Shown here: positions 1 through 7,639 of the stretch, piece after piece
Numbering within the stretch: position 1 is the stretch's first letter
Layout: every line of letters begins with the position of its first letter
Translations under genes and position numbers: made by a program
Notes under the pieces: model-generated
The model's input: only the letters and a program-made list of their open reading frames with translations
Database searches by the model: none
What the model was told of the DNA's origin: nothing
Source: Kofleriaceae bacterium
Lineage (GTDB): Bacteria; Myxococcota_A; Polyangia; Haliangiales; Haliangiaceae
Direction of reading: 5' to 3'
DNA length: 64,000 bases
Assembly (NCBI GenBank): GCA_022842285.1
Contig: JALHPV010000001.1
Coordinates: forward strand, 62,001 to 126,000

Positions 1-400
1 CGGCGGGCTGCACCGCACCGTTGTAGAAGCCGAGCGCGTCGAGATCGTCGTCGATGGTGCACTCGACGACCACGACGTTCAGCGCAGGTGCGCAACCCCC
101 ACCGGGCTCGCACGTCACCGGCGTTTTCGCGGCGGCGGCCTGGAGCCGCTTGGCGCGCTCGAAGGTGGCGTCGAACGTCGTCACGCACACCGCCACGGAC
201 ACCGGCGGACACGTGCACGGCCCTGGGGGCTCGACGAAGTACCGGGCTCCACCGGGCGCGGTCTGGACCTTGTAGGACGCCTTCCCGGTGAGCGCGCTCG
301 CCAGCGCATCGGCGCGCTTCGTGTCGTTCGCGTCGGCTCGGGCAGGTGCCGGGGAAACGACGCTCGCGGCCAGGACGAGAAGCGAGCAGACTCCGCGCAT
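1..400 (-). CDS. Secreted protein, N-terminal part (cut by window edge)
   Basis: Reading leftwards from an ATG at 398-400, an open frame runs to the window edge without a stop (133 codons). It begins with a clear Sec signal peptide: a short basic start, the hydrophobic stretch LLVLAASVV and a cleavage-like APARA before DAND. The mature part has an acidic/basic mix and then a cysteine-containing stretch (PGPCTCP, then further Cys residues around codons 80-110), so disulfides in the periplasm or outside the cell are likely. No family is recognised. It is divergent from the metalloprotease at 613, leaving about 210 bases between the two starts. The C-terminus is unknown. Confidence 0.65.
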   Translation of the reverse strand, partial: MRGVCSLLVLAASVVSPAPARADANDTKRADALASALTGKASYKVQTAPGGARYFVEPPGPCTCPPVSVAVCVTTFDATFERAKRLQAAAAKTPVTCEPGGGCAPALNVVVVECTIDDDLDALGFYNGAVQPA

Positions 401-537
401 TCGTCGATCGTAGGTGGCGTGTGCCCTTGGAGCAACCTCGATGCACCATGTCATCGGATCTCGCTCAGGGGTTGAGGCGGAACCCAGTGCGTTCATGGGA
501 CCCCAGCGATCGCGACCTTTCTGTCGTGGGTCCAGCC

Positions 538-560
538 GGTCGGTCTCAAGAGAGCCGACC
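538..560. promoter_or_regulatory. Imperfect inverted repeat between divergent genes
   Basis: GGTCGG at 538-543 is matched by CCGACC at 555-560, with a further TCTC/GAGA complement just inside. It lies in the roughly 210-base gap between the secreted-protein gene and the metalloprotease, about 55 bases before the protease start, where an operator could act. No matching regulator is identified and a chance repeat is possible. Confidence 0.25.
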
Positions 561-612
561 ACTTGGCTCACGCGCGGGGTGGGCCTCTACGTTGCACGGG
601 CTGGCCGCCACG

Positions 613-3600
613 ATGGTCAGCTCTCCCCAGTTGCGCGCGCTGTTGTTCTCGGCGCTCGCCGCAGGTTGCACGGATCGGACCCCAGACCCAGGTCACCCGT
701 ACATGCTCGGCGTGACCCCGCTCGCGCACGACGATCTCGGGCGGCCACAGTTGCTCGTCGCGGCGCCAGCGGCACGTCAAGCAGGGACGAAGCTAGCTGC
801 GCATGCACGTGACCATGTGGCTCGACTCGCGCCGGCATGGCGCGTCGACGCAGACGCCTTGCCTGCCCTGAAAGATCTCGGCGTGGTCAATGTGGCAGGG
901 GGCTCGATCACACGGCTCGGGATGGAGATCGACGGACTCCAGGTCGAAGGGGAGCTGCGCGTCATGACGCGGTCGGGAGGCGAGCTCGTGGCTATCAACG
1001 GCGCGCTCGTCGGCACCGACACGCCGCGCTCGTCCGCCATGTTCCGCGACAACGAGGCCTCCGCCATCGCCCGCGCTGTCGCGCACACGCACCACGGCGC
1101 GACTGATGCGGTCGTGCGTGACTCGCTCGCGCGCCGCATGTGGGTGAGGAGGGGCGATGCCCTGGTGGCCGCGTGGATCGTCGACGCTTATTCGCGTCTA
1201 CCTGGTGACCGCGAGGTTGCGTACCGAACGATCTTGCGTGGGCATGACGGCGCCGTGCTCGCGCACGAGTCACTCACTCAGGCCGCGGCACACCAGTATC
1301 GGGTGTTCGCGACCGCAGGCGAGGTCACACCGGCAGATAGCCCGTTCGACGACTTCTCGCCCCATCCGTCGGGGGTTCCCGACCAGGTGTTCCCCGACGA
1401 TAGCGAGGCCATCCTCGTGGAGGTTGATGGCCTCAATCATCCCGCCGGCCAAGCGACGCCAGATCCTTGGCTACCACCCGGCGCGAACGCGACCACGGGC
1501 AACAACGTCGATGTGTACGCCGACGTGCAGTACGACGGCGTGCCCGATTTTCGTCCCTCGCCCGTCGGCAACACGTTCGATTTCACCTACGACCTGACGC
1601 AGGACCCACTGGCCGACCCGAACCAACAGTCGGCCGTGATGACCCAGTTGTTCTACACGGTGAACTACCTGCACGACTTCTGGTACGACGCAGGGTTCAC
1701 CGAGGCCGCAGGCAACGGGCAGGCTGACAACTTGGGCCGGGGAGGGGTTCCTGGCGACCCGGTCGTCGTCGTCGCGCAGGCGGCGGCCAACTTCTTTAGC
1801 GACAACGCCTTCATGACGACGCCAGCGGACGGCATGTCGCCGACCATGAACATGTTCCTCTGGAGCCCTGCCGCCGTCGATCGCACCCTCGTGAGCATCG
1901 CCCCTGCAATGCGATACCCCGAGCATCGCCTTCCGAATACGTTCGGGCCCACGACCTTCGATGTGACAGAGTCCATCGTCATTGGCACCGACGGTGGTGG
2001 CGCGGATCCGAACGACGGGTGCGAGCCGTTCGCGAGTGACGTCAGCGGGAAGATCGTGCTGGTCCGGCAGCTCGAATGCCCGGGACAACGAGCAGTGCTT
2101 CATGCGCAGGAAGCCGGCGCCCGCGGAGTGCTGCTGGCCATGGCCGCCGACGGCCCGCTAGACCGCCCGTCCCGCGATCCCTCTGTGACCACACCGCTCA
2201 CGATTCCTAGCGTGTCCATTCGTCAGGGGGAGGGCGACCAGCTCGAGACCGAGTTGGCCACGGGCGCGGTCTCGGTGCATTTGCGCCGTCGTCCTGCGGT
2301 GCGCACCGACGGTGGTCTCGACGCGACCGTCGTGGCTCACGAGTTCGGCCACTACATCCATCATCGCCTCCAGAACTGCGGCTTCAGCGGATACTGCGGC
2401 GCGCTTAGCGAGGGATGGGGAGATCTGGTGGCGATGCTCCTCATGGTCCGTGAGGGCGATGACATGGGCGGTGCCTACCCCCTCGGGGCGTTCGCATTCA
2501 ACCAGGACGCGAACAGTCCGTACTTCGGACTCCGCCGTACGCCGTACTCTGCATCGCGCTCGGTCAACGCGCTGCGCTACGGACACATGCGTGACGACAC
2601 GACGTTGCCTACGACGCACCCCATTCGCCACAATGGCCAACCGAACAGTCAGATCCACAACGCGGGATCCGTCTGGGCAAGCGCGCTGTTCGAGGTCTAC
2701 GCAGCGCTCCAAGCGGCTCACCCCGGCGACTTCGCAGCCACGCGCAAGAAGATGGCCCAGTACATGGTCGCTGGACTCATGCTGGCGCCGACGAGCGGGA
2801 CGGCGACCGAGGTCCGTGACGCGCTCCTCGCGGCGATCGCGGCGGCAGATCCCGCCGATGCCGCCGTGGCTGCTCGTGCGTTTGCGGGGCGTGGCTTTGG
2901 GACATGCGCGGAGTCAGGGCCGCGCTACCTGGAGACCTTCGGGGCGGTCCGGGATGACTCGAGCCTCACCGGTCGCGTCACCGCCGGTGATCCGAGCATC
3001 GAGCGCACCGAGGACTGCGATGGCGATCCGAATCTCGACGCGGGCGAGACCTTCACCATCACGCTGCCGATCACGAACACGGGCACCGAGCCGCTCACGA
3101 ACGTGCGCGTGATCGCCGCCGCCGACAGCGCGGCAGCGATCGCGAGCGAGCCAGTGGTGCTGGCGACCCTCGCACCGCACGAGTCCAGGATGGTCACTGT
3201 CCGTGCCACCCTCGCTGACAACGAGCTCGCGCGCGGGGAGCTCGTCGTTCAGGTCGACTCCCCCGATGGGTGCGCAACGACATCGATGGTTTCGCTCCCC
3301 GTTCGCCTGAATGTGGATACCGTCCCGGCCGCATCGGCGGCCGACTCGTTCGACTCGGATTCGGTCTGGACGACGGAGGGCGACGCCTGGAAGCAGGTGC
3401 GCATCGGATCGGGCGATCGCGCATGGCACGCAATCGATCCGTCGATGGCTCCGACCTCGAGCCTGGTTTCTCCACCCATGACCGTGCCTGCCGGGGCCGC
3501 GGTTGTCGTGGCGTTCTCCCACCGTCATGACTTCTCCATCTTCAACGAGTCGCCCGCAGAGGGCGGCGTGATCGAGATAACCACCGACGGAGGGGCGACC

Positions 3601-4068
3601 TGGCAAGACGTCAACTCCGGCGACCCTCGCGTCGATCCGTACGACGACGTCATCGATGACTTTGGAAGTATGCTCGTGGGGCGGCGCGCCTTCACGGGCC
3701 GGAGCGAAGGGTATCCAGTCCTCGTCGAGGAGCGGCTCGACTTCGGCACCAAGCTCGCCGGGACGACGTTTCAGCTTCGATTCGTGTCCGCGCCCGTGCC
3801 CCTTGCGCCCTCGAGCGGCTGGGAGGTCGACAAGGTGGTCGTGACCGGTATCTCCGATACGCCGTTCCCCAGCGACACGGATGAGACCGAAACGTGTGCG
3901 CCACCGGACGACGGCATGCCTACGGATGGCAGTGACACCTCCGCGGGAGGCTGCTGCCAGACACCGTCCGAGGCGCCCGCCACCTCCGTCGTGCTTGGCC
4001 TCGGACTCGCGGCGCTGCTTGCTCCACGTCGCAGGCGCCGGTCGGCCACCACGACCGGTCGGAGGTGA
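613..4068 (+). CDS. M36 (fungalysin-type) metalloprotease with PA insert and MYXO-CTERM tail
   Basis: Predicted secreted zinc endopeptidase of 1,151 residues. The start at 613 is chosen because it gives a lipoprotein signal (ALLFSALAAGC) directly. Residues about 85-135 resemble the FTP propeptide of fungalysin/thermolysin enzymes. The catalytic domain begins near 300. The zinc site is HEFGH at 576-580, with the third ligand Glu600 in EGWGD, as in family M36. A PA (protease-associated) domain of about 100 residues is inserted before the zinc site (about 456-560). After the catalytic core come a CARDB/Ig-like segment (about 797-900) and a beta-sandwich-like region. The last 40 residues are a MYXO-CTERM-type tail: a Gly-Gly-Cys-Cys motif, a hydrophobic helix and an Arg cluster. 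Having both a lipobox and a C-terminal sorting tail is odd. A role in predation or protein feeding is inference. Confidence 0.88.
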   Translation: MVSSPQLRALLFSALAAGCTDRTPDPGHPYMLGVTPLAHDDLGRPQLLVAAPAARQAGTKLAAHARDHVARLAPAWRVDADALPALKDLGVVNVAGGSITRLGMEIDGLQVEGELRVMTRSGGELVAINGALVGTDTPRSSAMFRDNEASAIARAVAHTHHGATDAVVRDSLARRMWVRRGDALVAAWIVDAYSRLPGDREVAYRTILRGHDGAVLAHESLTQAAAHQYRVFATAGEVTPADSPFDDFSPHPSGVPDQVFPDDSEAILVEVDGLNHPAGQATPDPWLPPGANATTGNNVDVYADVQYDGVPDFRPSPVGNTFDFTYDLTQDPLADPNQQSAVMTQLFYTVNYLHDFWYDAGFTEAAGNGQADNLGRGGVPGDPVVVVAQAAANFFSDNAFMTTPADGMSPTMNMFLWSPAAVDRTLVSIAPAMRYPEHRLPNTFGPTTFDVTESIVIGTDGGGADPNDGCEPFASDVSGKIVLVRQLECPGQRAVLHAQEAGARGVLLAMAADGPLDRPSRDPSVTTPLTIPSVSIRQGEGDQLETELATGAVSVHLRRRPAVRTDGGLDATVVAHEFGHYIHHRLQNCGFSGYCGALSEGWGDLVAMLLMVREGDDMGGAYPLGAFAFNQDANSPYFGLRRTPYSASRSVNALRYGHMRDDTTLPTTHPIRHNGQPNSQIHNAGSVWASALFEVYAALQAAHPGDFAATRKKMAQYMVAGLMLAPTSGTATEVRDALLAAIAAADPADAAVAARAFAGRGFGTCAESGPRYLETFGAVRDDSSLTGRVTAGDPSIERTEDCDGDPNLDAGETFTITLPITNTGTEPLTNVRVIAAADSAAAIASEPVVLATLAPHESRMVTVRATLADNELARGELVVQVDSPDGCATTSMVSLPVRLNVDTVPAASAADSFDSDSVWTTEGDAWKQVRIGSGDRAWHAIDPSMAPTSSLVSPPMTVPAGAAVVVAFSHRHDFSIFNESPAEGGVIEITTDGGATWQDVNSGDPRVDPYDDVIDDFGSMLVGRRAFTGRSEGYPVLVEERLDFGTKLAGTTFQLRFVSAPVPLAPSSGWEVDKVVVTGISDTPFPSDTDETETCAPPDDGMPTDGSDTSAGGCCQTPSEAPATSVVLGLGLAALLAPRRRRRSATTTGRR

Positions 4069-4108
4069 TGGTCGCTGGTGTTCGGGCCTCGTCACGATCG
4101 TGGGCACG

Positions 4109-4867
4109 CTACGGGTTGGCGAGTGGCGGCTTCGCGGCGTTGATGTCCGGATCGCACGCCTCGAGGATGGTGTTCACGGCGTCCTTGCAGATGCCGCCGA
4201 AGCCGTACTCGCCGAAGTCGTACTCGCCGGGTGTCATCATGTCGGCGACGCAGCTCAGATCGACGTTCGCATGCTCGGGGAACATCGCCTCGAGGGGCAC
4301 GCAGGACACGCCATCTTGCCCGCTGTCTCCGAACTGGTCGTTCATCGTCGTGTCGAGCGGATCCCAGGTGAGGGGCTGTGTTCCGAGCCCCGCCTCGGTC
4401 GTGCCGTTCTTGAGCCACCAGTGCTCGATGTTCGTCGCTTCGCCGATGGCCTCCCCGATCCCGAAGGCGCCGCGCGAGCACACCTCGAGCCCCGACTCGC
4501 CGAGTGGCTGATCCGAGAGCTCGTCGGGGAATTCGCGGAAGTCACTCTCGTTGAAGAGCTGCGAGCCGAGCACCGCGCCACCGAGCCCTCCGAGCGCCGC
4601 GCCGTCGATGGCGCCGAGGCCCGCTCCCACGACCCCGCCGTTGATCCCCCCTACGCCCGCTCCCAGCAGTCCGCCCACGAGAGCGCCCGGGAGCCCGAGC
4701 GTCGCGCCACCGACCACGGCTCCGGCGAGGCCGCCGCCGACCGCTCCGAGGCCGGCGCCGAGCATGCCTCCGCCGAGCATGCCGGCGACTCCACCGCCGA
4801 CCACGCCGATGCCACCGCCGATGCCGGCTCCCACGAAGGGATCTCCGATCTTGTTCTGGTACTCCAT
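4109..4867 (-). CDS. Glycine-zipper protein with possible permuted papain-like C-terminal domain
   Basis: Protein of 252 residues without a signal peptide. Residues 12-101 are almost entirely Gly, Ala, Val and Leu in GxxxG-type patterns, as in glycine-zipper membrane-inserting segments. The C-terminal half is quite different, acidic and with conserved-looking residues: His149 in EHWWLK, an NDQFGDSGQDG stretch near 176-186, Cys189, Cys206, Cys227 in GGICKDAV and Cys238. The order His first, then Cys in a helix-start context, recalls circularly permuted NlpC/P60 (LRAT-like) folds; this is a tentative pattern match. A purine-rich Shine-Dalgarno (AAAGGA) precedes the ATG. It follows the 124-residue gene after only 15 bases, so the two are probably co-transcribed. 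Possible secreted effector; function not established. Confidence 0.6.
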   Translation of the reverse strand: MEYQNKIGDPFVGAGIGGGIGVVGGGVAGMLGGGMLGAGLGAVGGGLAGAVVGGATLGLPGALVGGLLGAGVGGINGGVVGAGLGAIDGAALGGLGGAVLGSQLFNESDFREFPDELSDQPLGESGLEVCSRGAFGIGEAIGEATNIEHWWLKNGTTEAGLGTQPLTWDPLDTTMNDQFGDSGQDGVSCVPLEAMFPEHANVDLSCVADMMTPGEYDFGEYGFGGICKDAVNTILEACDPDINAAKPPLANP

Positions 4868-4882
4868 GGCTGATCGTCCTTT

Positions 4883-5257
4883 CTAGAGTGCGAACGCGAA
4901 CGCGTTGACGTCGGTACTGCGTGGTGTGGTCGCGCGCCGGATCCGGAGCACGGAACGCGCGACCTCCTGGAGGACGCGTTCGACATCATCCGGTGCGACG
5001 ACCGCCCGGATGCACATGGTGGCGCCGAGCAGCACGACCGGGGCCCCGAGCATGGTCGCGGCCCGCATCATGGTCACCAGCTGGGACGACGAGCCCCGAG
5101 CGATCGGTGCCACGACGATGCCGAGGTCGCCACGGCCACGCACCACCATCGGCACGCGTTCGTGCCCGAGGCCAAGGACGAGGCGCACCTCGCGGTCGTG
5201 CACGCGAGCGTGCTCGTGCCGGTTCAGGATCTCGGCCCTCAGATTCTCCCAGCTCAT
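4883..5257 (-). CDS. Small alpha/beta protein, possible secretion-chaperone-like partner
   Basis: A 124-residue soluble protein with no signal peptide. Predicted order is helix (MSWENLRAEIL), several strands (VRLVLGL, PMVVRG, LGIVVAPI), a helix (SQLVTMMRAATML), strands (APVVLLG, MCIRAVV) and a final helix (DDVERVLQEVARSVLRI). Length and layout fit small CesT/YbjN-type chaperone-like folds, but no diagnostic motif is seen, so this is inference. It is the first gene of a leftward pair with the glycine-zipper protein 15 bases downstream, the usual arrangement for a chaperone and its secreted client. It is divergent from the DPIEQ repeat gene at 5413, with about 155 bases between. Confidence 0.6.
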   Translation of the reverse strand: MSWENLRAEILNRHEHARVHDREVRLVLGLGHERVPMVVRGRGDLGIVVAPIARGSSSQLVTMMRAATMLGAPVVLLGATMCIRAVVAPDDVERVLQEVARSVLRIRRATTPRSTDVNAFAFAL

Positions 5258-5412
5258 CAGCAGGGCTATCGAGCAAGGGCGGGACCAGCGCTCTCCCCAT
5301 ACTCTCGCCGTGTTGCGAGGCGAGCGGATCGAGCACGCCGAATCGGCGCGCCGGTCTGGCTGCCGCGTAAGGGCGCGAGACCGCGAGCATTCGGGTCGGT
5401 GCGGTCAGTGCA

Positions 5413-5679
5413 ATGCCGGACCGCATGAGCTTCTACATCGATCCGATCGAGCGAACGAGTGGTGGGTCCTTGCCTGCGTCCGGTGGCAACGTCCAGCTGG
5501 ACCCGATAGAGCAACAGGGCGGCCGTGCGCTCCCGGCGTCGGGAGGCTTCCAGCTGGATCCGATCGAGCAACGCGGGAGCCAATCGCTGCCCCAGCGACC
5601 TGCGTGGGGGGCTCCGATGGCGCCGCCGCCCGCGGCCCAGTACAGCGAGCTCTTCGACATCTTCTTCGGGGGCGAGTAG
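5413..5679 (+). CDS. Small protein with three DPIEQ/LPASGG repeats
   Basis: An 88-residue protein built mostly from three tandem units of about 24 residues, each containing (I/L)DPIE(Q/R) followed by GG or GS and, in the first two, LPASGG. The units start near residues 8, 32 and 55. The tail is proline/alanine-rich and ends in a hydrophobic, acidic stretch (ELFDIFFGGE). No signal peptide is visible. A second ATG at 5425 (MSFYIDPIE) is equally plausible. I recognise no family. It lies between the chaperone-sized gene (divergent) and the larger glycine-rich gene at 5758 (same direction, about 80 bases on), so it probably belongs to the same functional cluster. Confidence 0.5.
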   Translation: MPDRMSFYIDPIERTSGGSLPASGGNVQLDPIEQQGGRALPASGGFQLDPIEQRGSQSLPQRPAWGAPMAPPPAAQYSELFDIFFGGE

Positions 5680-5757
5680 CCGCCCTCCGCGACCGGTGGC
5701 TGGTCGAGAACGAAGCGCCGCGTGTAACGCGTGGGCGGGTGTCGACACTACCAAGGC

Positions 5758-6690
5758 ATGGGTGACTTCGACGTTCCGCCTCCCGAGCGCTTGGCCCTGC
5801 GTTGCCCCACCATCGGTGACTCGTTGCCGCGGCCTGCGAGCCCTCACTTGCTGCCGCCCGAGGAACTTCGGCTCGGAGGCCCGCCCGCGACGGTCACACC
5901 GCCGGGCCGCCGGCCACGGGTCGACGTGGCCGATCTGATGAGCGCGGTCGGGCACTACACCGAGGAGCCTCCGCTCGTTGGTCCCGTGCGGACCTCGCGC
6001 GCCATGCCTGTCGCACCACCGGCTCCCGTCAGAGAGCCCGCGGTGCGGCTCGAAGGCGAGGCGAGCGGCCGTGCGACATCGCGGGGGCCGACCGGCGCGG
6101 GTGAGGTGCGGGCCTCGGTCGGGAGCGAGCACACCCGCGTGGCTGCCCATGGTGGAATCGAAGCAGGGCGCGACGCTGAGGGGGCCACGCTCGAGGGGTC
6201 GGCCGGTGGCTCGCTCCACCACGAGGGCCACGGCGGCTCGGTGGAGCTGGAGGGCGGCGTGCACGGGCTCGGGACCCGTCACCTGACGGGGTCTGCCGCC
6301 GCGCGCGCCCGGCTAGGACGCGAGAGTCGACCGCACCTCGAGGTCGGGGTTTCAGGCGAGCATCTGGGAGGTGAGCACCCGGAGGTCTCCACACGCGTAG
6401 GTGCATCTACCGGCGACACCGGCATCGCGGGCGAGCTCGAAGCGGGCGGCGCCCTCGGCGAGGCTCCGCGGGTCGGCGGCTCCGTGACGGTCCGTCCCGA
6501 TCGCGCGACCTCGCTTCGGGTCGGTGGGTCGGGCGTGGTCGGCGGGCGTGGGCCTGATGCCCGCGCGAGCGCCGAGCTTCGCCGGCGGATCGCGGCCGGC
6601 GTCGATCTGACGGCCGGCGTCTCCGCCGAAGGGATCGGAGGATCCGCCCCCGCCGTCAGCGGGACCCTCAACGTGGGTGGTCGCTTCTGA
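5758..6690 (+). CDS. Glycine/valine-rich repetitive protein of unknown function
   Basis: About 310 residues. The N-terminal 80 residues are proline-rich and ordered differently from the rest. From about residue 90 the sequence alternates short beta-prone pieces with glycines (for example SVELEGGV, GELEAGGAL, GGSVTVRP) and is rich in His, Arg and Glu. This suggests a repetitive beta structure. It ends in LNVGGRF; a terminal Phe is typical of outer-membrane beta proteins, but there is no signal peptide. An in-frame GTG at 5731 is an alternative start. No family is recognised. Base composition and placement link it to the three preceding genes. Confidence 0.5.
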   Translation: MGDFDVPPPERLALRCPTIGDSLPRPASPHLLPPEELRLGGPPATVTPPGRRPRVDVADLMSAVGHYTEEPPLVGPVRTSRAMPVAPPAPVREPAVRLEGEASGRATSRGPTGAGEVRASVGSEHTRVAAHGGIEAGRDAEGATLEGSAGGSLHHEGHGGSVELEGGVHGLGTRHLTGSAAARARLGRESRPHLEVGVSGEHLGGEHPEVSTRVGASTGDTGIAGELEAGGALGEAPRVGGSVTVRPDRATSLRVGGSGVVGGRGPDARASAELRRRIAAGVDLTAGVSAEGIGGSAPAVSGTLNVGGRF

Positions 6691-6799
6691 GCCGCCCATC
6701 ACGCACACAGTGATCGTGGGAATGAAGCCACGTTTCGCGTAACTGCCGTCAATCACGAGCCTCGAGGATGGAGTCTCGTTTGCAGGCCGTGCGCGCAAC

Positions 6800-7621
6800 A
6801 TGGACCTAGCAACAGACAAGTCGATCGAGCTGCCACCTAGCCCCGATGTCCTGCGGTGGGTGGTGCGACCGCTCGGGATGATCGCGATCGCGATCGCGGC
6901 GGTGCTTTGCACCAAGATCGTGATGACCACGTATCAGGGGGTGAAGGTCAAACCCGAGAAGCGAACCATCAAGGTCATCGGCTCCGCGAAGAAGCGGATC
7001 GTCTCCGACCTGATCGAGTGGAACGCCATGCTCGAGGCAAGGGCCCCGGATCGCACCGCGGCCTACAAGCAGCTCCGCGAGCAGCGTGAGAAGACGGTGG
7101 CGTTCCTGACGGCACAGGGGATCAAGCCCGCGGAGATCCAGCCCCAATCGGCGACCTTCGACGAGGAGTGGGACGTCGAGCCCGAGTTCAAGGTGCTCCC
7201 GGGAGCGAAGGAAGCGGTGCGAATCGACAAGCGCATCTTCCGCGGCTTCGTGACCCGCGAGACGATCTTCGTCCGATCGACGGACGTCCAGACGGTGGAG
7301 AAGGCCTCGCGCGAGGTCACCTCGCTGCTCGAGCAGGGCGTGTCGATCACGTCGGGGCAGCCGGCGTACTACTACACGCGGCTGTCCGAGCTGAAGGTGG
7401 AGATGCTGGCGGCGGCGGGCAAGGACACGCGTGCGCGCGCGGACAACATCTTGAAGTCCGCCGGCGGGGCGGCGATCAAGAAGCTGCTCGACGCCAACAT
7501 GGGCATCATCAACATCAACCCCGCCAACTCGACGGAGACCTCGCACGAGGGCAACAACGACACCACCTCGTACGAGAAAGACATCATCACGATCGTCCGC
7601 GCCGAGTACGAGCTGGAGTAG
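6800..7621 (+). CDS. SIMPL-domain (DUF541) membrane-anchored protein
   Basis: 273 residues. One membrane segment near residues 25-45 (GMIAIAIAAVLCTKIVM) anchors the rest, which is predicted to face the periplasm. From residue about 58 the pattern fits the SIMPL/DUF541 fold: a VIGSAKKRI start like the usual V-x-G-x-G/A-x-A opening, a long amphipathic helix (AYKQLREQREKTVAFL), IKPAEIQPQSATF, then a second half with a conserved-looking Arg/Ala helix (AAAGKDTRARADNILKSAG). Family members have been linked to envelope stress and signalling, without a defined reaction. It is convergent with the phosphate transporter, 18 bases away. Confidence 0.75.
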   Translation: MDLATDKSIELPPSPDVLRWVVRPLGMIAIAIAAVLCTKIVMTTYQGVKVKPEKRTIKVIGSAKKRIVSDLIEWNAMLEARAPDRTAAYKQLREQREKTVAFLTAQGIKPAEIQPQSATFDEEWDVEPEFKVLPGAKEAVRIDKRIFRGFVTRETIFVRSTDVQTVEKASREVTSLLEQGVSITSGQPAYYYTRLSELKVEMLAAAGKDTRARADNILKSAGGAAIKKLLDANMGIININPANSTETSHEGNNDTTSYEKDIITIVRAEYELE

Positions 7622-7639
7622 CTCGCGGGTGCCCAGGTA

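Noticed and set aside
579-596. GG-N10-GC with TTGCA before the M36 protease
   Set aside because: The -12 part is good but the -24 part matches only GGC; in such GC-rich DNA this is likely by chance.
346-612. Upstream extension of the M36 protease frame
   Set aside because: Sequence before 613 is Arg/Ser-rich with no motif, and the lipoprotein signal begins exactly at the ATG at 613.
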